Positions 6,885-16,977 of a stretch of DNA of 64,000 bases are shown piece after piece (positions within the stretch are counted from its first letter, which is position 1; every line of letters begins with the position of its first letter). This DNA is from JAJFUV01 sp964561215 (GTDB lineage: Bacteria > Acidobacteriota > Terriglobia > Bryobacterales > Bryobacteraceae), in assembly GCA_964561215.1 (NCBI GenBank), contig CAZLOS010000009.1, positions 12,994 through 76,993 on the forward strand, given 5' to 3'. Under the pieces are notes generated by a model. That model did not search any database and was not told where the DNA came from. It saw only the letters and a program-made list of their open reading frames with translations. The translations under genes and the position numbers were made by a program.

Positions 6885-8888
6885 GTGGTGTTAAGGCTTT
6901 TCCTAAGTTTGGCGGCGGTCTTATCAGCTCAGGATGCGGCGGTCCTCAATCAGGCCTATGAAGCGCTGCGGGCCAAAGAGTACGATGCCGCCATCGTGCG
7001 CTTCGAACAGGTCATCCGGCAAGCGCCATCTAACGCAAACATTCGCAAGGACTTAGCTTATGCTTACCTGAAAACAGGCGCCACCGGGGCGGCACGCGAT
7101 CAGTTCGCCGCCGCGGTGCGCCTGGCGCCCGGCGACTACCATACCGCACTCGAATACGCTTTTCTGTGTTACGAGACCAGACAGCGGGCCGAGGCTCGCC
7201 GCATTTTCGACCGAGTGCGCAAGTCGGGCGACGAGGCGTCGCGCGCTACCGCCGAACAGGCCTTCGAGAACGTGGATCGTCCGTTGCGGGAGGGAATCGA
7301 CCGCTGGACGCGCGCGCTCGAAGCCGATCCGAATGACTTCAGCGCGCATTTTGAACTGGCGCGGCTGGCTGAGGATCGCGACGAACTGGACCTGGCGGCC
7401 GTGCATTACGAGCGCGCATGGCGCTTACGGCCGGAACTGCGCAACCTCCTTTTGGACATCGGGCGCATGGCCAAGGCGCGGGGGAAGCCGGAACTGGGCA
7501 TGTCGGCGCTGCTGGCGGCCTCGCGGGGCGCTGAACCGCGCACTGCGGAGGAAGCCCGTGCCTTGATGCCCGCGCGCTACCCCTATGTCTACGAGTTTCG
7601 AGCCGCGCTGGAACTCGATCCCGGCAATGTCGAACTGCGCCGCGAATTCGCCTACCTGCTGCTCGCCATGGGCAAGAAGGACGAGGCGGAGTCGGAGTTC
7701 AAAACCGTGACCGAGGCGGCGCCGCGGGACCTGCTCTCGGCCGCGCAACTCGGTTTCCTGCGCTTGAACCGGCGGGACTTGGCCGGCGCCATGCCGCTGT
7801 TCGAACGAGTACTCAAAGGAGACGACGAAGAACTCGCCGACCGCGTGCGTTCGGCGTTGAAGCTGCCGCAGACCCTAAAGCGCCGCTCGGAGACCCCCAA
7901 GCGCAAGATCTCGATGGAGGCCAAGACGCTGGCCGAGCGCAGCTACGAAAAGGGTTACATGAAGGACGCGCTCAAGTACTTGCTGGTGGCCAACGAAATC
8001 GATCCGGTGGACTTCGAGGTGATGCTGAAACTGGGCTGGACGAACAATATCCTCAGAAACGACAAGGAAGCGGTGCGTTGGTTCAGCCTGGCCCGCAAGA
8101 GCCCGGACCCCGTAGTGGCGGCCGAAGCCGACCGCGCCTGGAGGAACCTGCGCCGCGACAACTCAGCCGTGCGCGCCAGCGCATGGATCCTCCCGTTTTA
8201 TTCCTCCCGCTGGCATGACCTGTTCTCCTACGGCCAGTTCAAGACCGACTTCCGCCTCGGCAAACTCCCCCTGCGGCCGTATCTTTCGACCCGGTTCATC
8301 GGCGACACGCGCCGCACAACCGGGGAAGCCGTGCCGCAGTACCTCAGCGAAAGCTCGCTCATTTTCGGCGCGGGGGTGGCCACCAACACGTATAAGGGCC
8401 TGATGGCGTGGGGCGAAGCCGGCACGGCGGTAAGTTACCTGGGCGGACGCCGCGACGTGGGCAACGCCATTCCGGATTACCGCGGGGGCGTGGCGTTCGC
8501 CAAAGGGTTCGGACGACTACTGGGTTCGGAAGCCGGCGGCGCGTTCTTTGAAACCAACGACGACGGTGTCTTTGTCAGCCGCTTTGACAACGACTTCCTT
8601 TTGTACACGCAGAATCGCATCGGGTACACCGTTGCTCCCCTGGAAGGCTTGGGCGGGTTCCAGGTACAGTTCTACTGGAATCAAAACCTGACCGCCGACG
8701 TGCGGAGCCAGTATTGGGCCAATTTCTACGAGACCGGCCCGGGCCTGCGATTCCGTTGGCGCGCGATGCCCCGTTCACTTTCGTTCACCGTCAACTTCCT
8801 GCGCGGCGTGTACCTAAAAAAGGAATTCGCGCCCGAGCCGACCTTCACGGACCTCCGCCTGGGTTTCTGGTATGCCACCGTTCATTAA
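6885..8888 (+). CDS. TPR-repeat outer-membrane beta-barrel protein (NfrA/PgaA-like)
   Basis: A 667-residue protein: a signal peptide (VVLRLFLSLAAVLSAQ), then tandem tetratricopeptide helices from about 20 to 440 (for example AYEALRAKEYDAAIVRFEQV, LKYLLVANEIDPVDFEV), and a C-terminal region of about 200 residues (from WILPFYSSRWHDLFSYGQFK to the end) with alternating aromatic strands, ending LGFWYATVH, as in an outer-membrane barrel. This plan matches NfrA and the exporters PgaA/BcsC/AlgK-AlgE, which pass polysaccharides out of the periplasm. I use GTG 6885 because GAGGTG at 6875-6880 precedes it; ATG 6819 in the same frame has no clear ribosome site. It overlaps the next gene by 17 nt, implying translational coupling. 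The barrel assignment is inference from pattern, not from a search. Confidence 0.72.
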   Translation: MVLRLFLSLAAVLSAQDAAVLNQAYEALRAKEYDAAIVRFEQVIRQAPSNANIRKDLAYAYLKTGATGAARDQFAAAVRLAPGDYHTALEYAFLCYETRQRAEARRIFDRVRKSGDEASRATAEQAFENVDRPLREGIDRWTRALEADPNDFSAHFELARLAEDRDELDLAAVHYERAWRLRPELRNLLLDIGRMAKARGKPELGMSALLAASRGAEPRTAEEARALMPARYPYVYEFRAALELDPGNVELRREFAYLLLAMGKKDEAESEFKTVTEAAPRDLLSAAQLGFLRLNRRDLAGAMPLFERVLKGDDEELADRVRSALKLPQTLKRRSETPKRKISMEAKTLAERSYEKGYMKDALKYLLVANEIDPVDFEVMLKLGWTNNILRNDKEAVRWFSLARKSPDPVVAAEADRAWRNLRRDNSAVRASAWILPFYSSRWHDLFSYGQFKTDFRLGKLPLRPYLSTRFIGDTRRTTGEAVPQYLSESSLIFGAGVATNTYKGLMAWGEAGTAVSYLGGRRDVGNAIPDYRGGVAFAKGFGRLLGSEAGGAFFETNDDGVFVSRFDNDFLLYTQNRIGYTVAPLEGLGGFQVQFYWNQNLTADVRSQYWANFYETGPGLRFRWRAMPRSLSFTVNFLRGVYLKKEFAPEPTFTDLRLGFWYATVH

Positions 8889-10884
8889 GCTCTTATTGCT
8901 GCCGCTCGCGACTTGGTGCATCGCCTGCGCGCAACCGGTCGCGCGTGTGCATCACTTTCATGTGCTGGGAGACGATGCCGGGCCCTGGCCGGATGTGCTG
9001 CGGCCGGTCGGATTGGTGCCGGGGCAGGGCGGCGTCTACGTGATCCGGTCCGGCGAAGGTGCGCACGGCGCGCAGTGGCTCGAACGCGCCGAACGGGGCG
9101 CCTACGTAGTTCTTGAAGGCGAGAGCGAAGCGGCGGAGATGTTTGGGTTCAAGCCGGGCGCCAAGCGCGTCCCGGTGCGTAATGTGGAGGATGTCCACGC
9201 ACCGACGCTGGCCATCATCTGGCAAAAGTCGCTCGAATTGCCGGTTTGGACGGTGCCGGAGCCGGCCACGGTTTTCGCCAGGGAGCGCTGGACGGGAGCG
9301 CCGCTCGCGGCCGGTTTCCGGAAGGGGGCGGGCGCCGTATTGTGGGTGGCGGTTCCGCCCGGCGAGCAAGGGTACGAGCGCTTCCCCTACCTCGCACAGG
9401 CACTGGTCGATCTTGGCCTGCGCCCGCCGTTCCAGTCTTCACGGCTGTGGGCCTTTTTCGATTCCTCCTACCGCTTGCGCGCGGATCCGGACTACCTGGC
9501 GCGGAAATGGCGCAAGGCGGGCATCGCTGCCTTGCAGGTGGCTGCCTGGCATTTCCACGAGCCCGATCCGGCGCGCGACAAGTACCTGGATACGCTCATC
9601 GAGGCCTGCCACAAGCATGCCATCCTGGTTTACGCCTGGGTGGAACTGCCGCACGTGAGCGAGAAGTTCTGGCTGGATCATCCCGAGTGGCGGGAGAAGA
9701 CCGCCTTGGGCCAGGACGCGCATCTGGATTGGCGCAAGTTGATGAATCTGGCGAATCCGGACTGCGCACGGGCGGTGGCGGACGGCGTGCGGCGCATGAT
9801 AGGTGCGCACGACTGGGATGGAGTGAACCTGGCCGAGCTGTACTTCGAATCGCTGCAGGGATATGCGAACCCGTCCCGCTTCACGCCGATGAACGCCGAC
9901 ATCCGTGCCGAGTTCCGCAAGACGGGCGGCTTCGACCCGGTGGAACTCTTCGACGCGGCCTCGCCCAACCACTACTCGAAGAACGCCGTGGGGCTGAAGG
10001 CGTTCCTGGAATACCGCGCCGCGCTGGCCCGGCGCATGCAAGAGAAATGGATCGCCGAAGTCGAAACCATGCGCGCGGAGAAACCGCATCTCGATCTGGT
10101 GTTGACTCATGTGGACGACCGTTTCGACAACCGTATGCGTGACTCGATCGGCGCCGACGCGGCGTCCTTGCTGCCCATGCTCGACCGGCACGACTTCACG
10201 TTTCTGATCGAAGACCCGGCCACCATCTGGCACCTGGGCGCCAAGCGCTATCAGCAGATTGCGGCGAGCTACGCGCCGCTGACGCCGCACACCTCGAAGC
10301 TGGCCATCGACATCAACATCGTCGAGCGTTACCAGGACGTCTACCCCACCAAGCAGCAGACCGGCACCGAACTGTTCCAGTTGCTGAACCTGGCGTCCAG
10401 AGCCTTCCCGCGCGTGGCGCTGTATTTCGAGAATTCGATTTTGAGCGCGGATATGCCGCTGGTGTCGGCCGCCGCTTCGACCCCGAATCGCGTGGAATGG
10501 CTGGGCGGGAAGATGGTGGTGGATTCCGTGCGCGGCGTGGGGGTCCCTTGGATGGGCGGGGCGAGAGTTGACGGGCGCTTGTGGCCGGTTGCGGACGGCG
10601 AACTGGTCTGGTTGCCCGCCGGCGCGCACGCCATCGAAACCGTGGACGCGGCGCCCCCACTGAGGCTGCTTGCGCTGAACGCAGAATTGCGTAGTGCTGG
10701 CGCGACGGCGCGCTCGGTCGAATTCGCCTACCGGAGCCCGGCGCGTGCGCTGGCGCTGGTGGACAGACGACCCGCCAGGATCGAAGTGGACGGCGAGACC
10801 GCGAAGGTCGACATCCGTGAGGCCGGCAACGCCTGCCTGCTCCTGCTGCCGCGAGGGCAGCACCTGGTGTCGCTCGAACCCTGA
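8872..10884 (+). CDS. Secreted glycoside-hydrolase-like TIM-barrel protein
   Basis: A 670-residue protein with a signal peptide (MPPFIKLLLLPLATWCIACAQ; a cysteine near the cleavage site leaves a lipoprotein possible). The central part (about 180-500) looks like a GHL10/GH153-type barrel: WHFHEPDPARDKYLD, YAWVELPHVSEKFW, DWDGVNLAELYFESLQG, VLTHVDDRFDN, with acidic residues at strand ends. A C-terminal beta-rich domain follows. The gene starts inside the TPR/barrel gene, so the two products very likely work together; the analogy is PgaA-PgaB, where a periplasmic hydrolase trims the polymer on its way to the porin. No deacetylase motif is seen in the N-terminal part and no synthase gene is near, so substrate is unknown. 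Confidence 0.65.
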   Translation: MPPFIKLLLLPLATWCIACAQPVARVHHFHVLGDDAGPWPDVLRPVGLVPGQGGVYVIRSGEGAHGAQWLERAERGAYVVLEGESEAAEMFGFKPGAKRVPVRNVEDVHAPTLAIIWQKSLELPVWTVPEPATVFARERWTGAPLAAGFRKGAGAVLWVAVPPGEQGYERFPYLAQALVDLGLRPPFQSSRLWAFFDSSYRLRADPDYLARKWRKAGIAALQVAAWHFHEPDPARDKYLDTLIEACHKHAILVYAWVELPHVSEKFWLDHPEWREKTALGQDAHLDWRKLMNLANPDCARAVADGVRRMIGAHDWDGVNLAELYFESLQGYANPSRFTPMNADIRAEFRKTGGFDPVELFDAASPNHYSKNAVGLKAFLEYRAALARRMQEKWIAEVETMRAEKPHLDLVLTHVDDRFDNRMRDSIGADAASLLPMLDRHDFTFLIEDPATIWHLGAKRYQQIAASYAPLTPHTSKLAIDINIVERYQDVYPTKQQTGTELFQLLNLASRAFPRVALYFENSILSADMPLVSAAASTPNRVEWLGGKMVVDSVRGVGVPWMGGARVDGRLWPVADGELVWLPAGAHAIETVDAAPPLRLLALNAELRSAGATARSVEFAYRSPARALALVDRRPARIEVDGETAKVDIREAGNACLLLLPRGQHLVSLEP

Positions 10885-10946
10885 CCGGGACGGCGCGCAA
10901 CGCGGTTCCATGATAGTTTGGTTAGTAGAGGTATGGATTCCACGCC

Positions 10947-11654
10947 ATGGTGCCGGGTAACCACAGCGCGATACGCGCCGTCGGACTGACAAAGGCTTAC
11001 CGGTCGGGGGCGAACCAACTGGTAGTCTTTGAGAACCTGGAGCTGGAGGTGCGGCGCGGCGAGCGTTTGGCGGTGGTGGGGGAGTCGGGCGCGGGCAAAT
11101 CCACGCTCTTGCACTTGCTGGGCGGACTGGACCGGCCTACGGGCGGGAAGATCCTGTTTGGTTCCAAAGAGATAACGGCGCTGGCCGATACCGATCTGTC
11201 CGATTTTCGCAACCGCGAGATCGGCTTCGTCTGGCAGAGCCATTTTCTGCTGCCGGAATTCACGGCGATCGAGAACGTCATGATGCCGCTGCTGGTGCGC
11301 GGCGTTGAGCCGGAACGGGCGGCGGCCACCGCGTCCCGGCGTCTGGAAGAAGTAGGGCTGACATCGCGCGCGACGCACCGGCCGGGAGAGCTGAGCGGCG
11401 GCGAACAGCAGCGCGTGGGGCTGGCGAGGGCGCTTGCGGGTAATCCTAAGGTGCTCCTTGCCGATGAGCCTACTGGGAACCTTGATGAGAAGACCGGAGA
11501 GATGATCGTGGATCTGCTTGAAACAATGCACCGGGTGCATGGTCTGACTTCGGTTCACGTAACCCATAACATCGCTTTTGCCAGGCGGTGCGATCGAATC
11601 CTGAGACTGGAGGGGGGCAGGCTGGTCCGGACTTCTGCCGGGACGGCCGGTTGA
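10947..11654 (+). CDS. ABC transporter ATP-binding protein (LolD/MacB-like)
   Basis: A 235-residue nucleotide-binding subunit. Walker A is GESGAGKST, the Q-loop lies in FVWQSHFLLPEF, the signature is LSGGEQQRVGLARA, Walker B is VLLADEPTG and the switch histidine is in VHVTHN. The FVWQSHFLLPEFTAIENVMMPL region is typical of the LolD/MacB/FtsE group, which drives lipoprotein release or extrusion with FtsX-like permeases. No permease gene is adjacent: the next gene is clpC, 36 bp downstream on the same strand. It therefore either partners with a distant permease or stands alone. The start at ATG 10947 has no strong ribosome site. Confidence 0.88.
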   Translation: MVPGNHSAIRAVGLTKAYRSGANQLVVFENLELEVRRGERLAVVGESGAGKSTLLHLLGGLDRPTGGKILFGSKEITALADTDLSDFRNREIGFVWQSHFLLPEFTAIENVMMPLLVRGVEPERAAATASRRLEEVGLTSRATHRPGELSGGEQQRVGLARALAGNPKVLLADEPTGNLDEKTGEMIVDLLETMHRVHGLTSVHVTHNIAFARRCDRILRLEGGRLVRTSAGTAG

Positions 11655-11690
11655 GTTCCCGCATCTAAAGAGAGTAAGAGGGCGGATTCA

Positions 11691-14177
<2,487 letters not shown>

Positions 14178-14183
14178 TCCCGG

Positions 14184-14208
14184 GCGCCGCCTGTCAAACG
14201 GGCGGCGC
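14184..14208 (+). terminator. Hairpin after clpC, possible terminator
   Basis: GCGCCGCC (14184-14191) pairs perfectly with GGCGGCGC (14201-14208) across a 9-nt loop, 6 nt after the clpC stop. No T-tract follows, so factor-independent termination is uncertain. Confidence 0.45.
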
Positions 14209-14226
14209 TCGAGACCCTTCACCGGG

Positions 14227-14255
14227 TTGATTCCGAATCCTTTGGCCGATATAGT
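14227..14255 (+). promoter_or_regulatory. Sigma-70-type promoter upstream of hppA
   Basis: TTGATT at 14227-14232 and TATAGT at 14250-14255 are separated by 17 nt. This would give a leader of about 100 nt before hppA. Confidence 0.5.
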
Positions 14256-14360
14256 AAAAGTTTGGGTGGTTCGGCTTGCATAGTTTTCTGATGCGCCCGG
14301 CGAGCTGGCCCAAGCTGGCCGGGTTTTCGACTCCAATCAAGATGAGGAGGGTTTCTTTCG

Positions 14361-16856
14361 ATGTCTTGCAGTGTAGCCACGCCCGCGTCTAGCGGACTGG
14401 CGAGTTCATGTTTTTCGGGAGGTCTTGCGCGGGCATTTCGCGCGATCTTACCGATGCTACTTCTGGTCCTTATCGCCGCGCCGCTGATGGCTCAAGAGCA
14501 TCAAGGCGGCGGCGAAGCGAATCTGGTCCTGCCTGACCTGGACCAGGCGATATTCCTGGGAAGTCTTGGCGGCCGCTCCGTGCTGATGATCGGCATGCTG
14601 GCCAGCTTGCTCGGCTTCGTGTTCGGCCTGGTGATTTATTCCCGGCTGAAGAACATGGCCGTGCATGCGGCGATGCGCGAGGTTTCAGAGCTGATCTATG
14701 AAACCTGCAAGACGTACCTTCTCACCCAAGGAAAGTTCCTGTTGCTTTTGGAATGCTTCATTGGCGTGATCATCATCTTCTACTTCGGATTCTTGCAGGG
14801 ATTCGAAGCGTTTAGGGTTGCCATCATCCTGCTGTTCAGCTTGGTCGGCATTTCCGGCAGCTTCACGGTGGCGGCTTTCGGCATGCGCGTTAACACGTTT
14901 GCCAATTCACGCACGGCGTTTGCCAGCCTCCGCGGCAAGCCGTTCCCGTGCCACAGCATCCCGCTGCAGGCCGGCATGAGCATCGGCATGATGCTGATCA
15001 GCATTGAGCTGCTGATCATGCTCTTCATTCTGCTGTTCATTCCGGGCAACCTGGCCGGCCCGTGCTTCATCGGTTTCGCCATTGGCGAATCGTTGGGCGC
15101 CGCCGCTCTCCGTATCGCGGGCGGCATCTTCACGAAGATCGCCGACATCGGCAGCGACCTGATGAAGATCGTGTTCAAGATCAAGGAAGACGACGCGCGC
15201 AACCCGGGCGTCATTGCCGACTGCACGGGCGACAACGCCGGCGACTCGGTTGGCCCCTCGGCCGACGGTTTCGAAACCTACGGTGTGACGGGCGTGGCCC
15301 TGATCACCTTCATCCTGCTCGCGGTGAAAGATCCTCTGGTGCAGGTGCAGTTGCTGATCTGGATCTTCTCGATGCGCGTGATGATGGTTTGCGCCAGCGC
15401 CATCGGCTACTTCATCAACTACGCCATCGCGAAGGCCAAGTACGGCTCGTCCGACAAGATGAACTTCGAAGCCCCGCTTACTTCGTTGGTGTGGTTGACT
15501 TCGATTCTGTCGGTCGCGCTCACTTACGTGGCCAGCGCTTTGATGATTCCCGCGCTTTCCGGCGACACATCGCTGTGGTGGAAGCTGGCGACGATCATTA
15601 GCTGCGGCACTTTGGCGGGTGCCATCATCCCCGAGTTCGTGAAGGTGTTCACGTCCACGAATTCGCGGCACGTGCGCGAGATCGTCAACGCCTCGCGCGA
15701 AGGCGGCGCCTCGCTGAACATCCTGTCCGGTTTCGTGGCGGGCAACTTCAGCGGTTACTGGCTGGGCTTCGCCATGCTCCTGCTGATGGGCTTAGGCTAT
15801 GGCGTCAGCACTATGGGCGTGCATGCCCTGATGGTGGACACGGCGCTTCCGGTCGAGGCGGTGTTCGCGTTCGGGCTGGTGGCCTTCGGCTTCCTCGGCA
15901 TGGGACCCGTTACCATCGCCGTGGATAGCTACGGCCCGGTGACCGACAACGCGCAGTCCATTTACGAACTGTCCATGATCGAAGATGTCCCCGACGTCAA
16001 GAACTCCATCAAGAAAGACTTCGGTTTTGATCCGGACTTCGATCGCGCGAAAGACAACCTCGAAGAGAACGATGGCGCCGGCAACACTTTCAAGGCGACC
16101 TCGAAGCCGGTGCTGATCGGCACGGCCGTGGTGGGCGCCACCACCATGATCTTCGCCACCATCGTGGCGCTGACCAACGGCCTTCGGGATAACGTCGACA
16201 AGCTCTCGATTCTGAACCCTCCGTTCCTGCTGGGCTTGATCACGGGCGGCGCGGTCATCTACTGGTTCACTGGAGCGGCTACCCAAGCCGTTTCGACGGG
16301 CGCTTACCGTGCGGTCGAGTTCATCAAGAACAACATCAAGCTGGAAGGCGTCACCAAGGCCAGCGTGCATGACTCGAAGAAGGTGGTTGAGATCTGCACC
16401 CAGTACGCGCAGAAGGGCATGTTCAACATCTTCCTGACCGTGTTCTTCTCCACCCTGGCATTCGCGTTCCTGGAGCCGTTCTACTTCATCGGCTACCTGA
16501 TTTCCATCGCGCTGTTCGGTCTGTTCCAGGCCTTCTTCATGGCCAACGCCGGCGGCGCCTGGGACAACGCGAAGAAGATCGTCGAGACCGAACTGAAGGC
16601 CAAGGGCACCGAGTTGCACGCGGCCTGCGTGATCGGCGACACGGTGGGCGATCCGTTCAAGGACACCAGTTCGGTGGCGTTGAACCCGATCATCAAGTTC
16701 ACCACGCTGTTTGGCTTGCTGGCCGTCGAACTGGCGGTCTCCATGACCCGGCAGCAGGGCGCGGGAGTCACCACGGCGTTGTCGGTCGTGTTCCTGGCTT
16801 GCGCGATGATCTTCGTTTACCGCAGCTTCTATGGCATGCGGATCGAAAGCAAGTAA
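14361..16856 (+). CDS. hppA: Membrane-bound proton-translocating pyrophosphatase
   Basis: An 831-residue multi-pass V-type H+-PPase that couples pyrophosphate hydrolysis to ion export across the inner membrane. Core motifs are EDDARNPGVIADCTGDNAGD (around residue 277), GGAWDNAKKIVE and GDTVGDPFKDTSSVALNP, all with metal- and PPi-binding aspartates. In the ionic-specificity motif, GNTFKATSK, Lys578 occupies the position that is Ala in K+-dependent and Lys in K+-independent enzymes, so K+-independence is likely. The sequence CTGDNAGDSVGPSADGFETYG departs from the commonest form and suggests a separate subfamily. The N-terminus is about 45 residues longer than the usual first helix and looks like a signal segment ending MAQ. 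AGGAGG at 14345-14350 supports ATG 14361. Confidence 0.93.
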   Translation: MSCSVATPASSGLASSCFSGGLARAFRAILPMLLLVLIAAPLMAQEHQGGGEANLVLPDLDQAIFLGSLGGRSVLMIGMLASLLGFVFGLVIYSRLKNMAVHAAMREVSELIYETCKTYLLTQGKFLLLLECFIGVIIIFYFGFLQGFEAFRVAIILLFSLVGISGSFTVAAFGMRVNTFANSRTAFASLRGKPFPCHSIPLQAGMSIGMMLISIELLIMLFILLFIPGNLAGPCFIGFAIGESLGAAALRIAGGIFTKIADIGSDLMKIVFKIKEDDARNPGVIADCTGDNAGDSVGPSADGFETYGVTGVALITFILLAVKDPLVQVQLLIWIFSMRVMMVCASAIGYFINYAIAKAKYGSSDKMNFEAPLTSLVWLTSILSVALTYVASALMIPALSGDTSLWWKLATIISCGTLAGAIIPEFVKVFTSTNSRHVREIVNASREGGASLNILSGFVAGNFSGYWLGFAMLLLMGLGYGVSTMGVHALMVDTALPVEAVFAFGLVAFGFLGMGPVTIAVDSYGPVTDNAQSIYELSMIEDVPDVKNSIKKDFGFDPDFDRAKDNLEENDGAGNTFKATSKPVLIGTAVVGATTMIFATIVALTNGLRDNVDKLSILNPPFLLGLITGGAVIYWFTGAATQAVSTGAYRAVEFIKNNIKLEGVTKASVHDSKKVVEICTQYAQKGMFNIFLTVFFSTLAFAFLEPFYFIGYLISIALFGLFQAFFMANAGGAWDNAKKIVETELKAKGTELHAACVIGDTVGDPFKDTSSVALNPIIKFTTLFGLLAVELAVSMTRQQGAGVTTALSVVFLACAMIFVYRSFYGMRIESK

Positions 16857-16878
16857 GCAGTCTTAAACAAATCAAAAG

Positions 16879-16907
16879 GGCCAGGCGAACGTTGCCTGGC
16901 CTTTTTT
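16879..16907 (+). terminator. Rho-independent terminator of hppA
   Basis: GGCCAGGC (16879-16886), loop GAACGTT, GCCTGGCC (16894-16901), then six T. An A-run before the stem could let it work in both directions. Confidence 0.93.
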
Positions 16908-16916
16908 GTGTCTGGG

Positions 16917-16943
16917 GGCTTCAGCCCGCGCGGGCTGGAAGCC
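16917..16943. repeat. Palindromic REP-like element
   Basis: Contains the perfect 16-nt palindrome CAGCCCGCGCGGGCTG at 16922-16937, extended on both sides by GGCTT and AAGCC with one bulged base. It sits 9 nt after the hppA terminator T-run and is followed by another copy of part of one arm (AAGCCCGCGCC). Elements of this composition are often dispersed in acidobacterial genomes; no second full copy is seen in this window. Confidence 0.5.
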
Positions 16944-16977
16944 CGCGCCACATCTGTTCTGGGATACTTGCTTGTAT

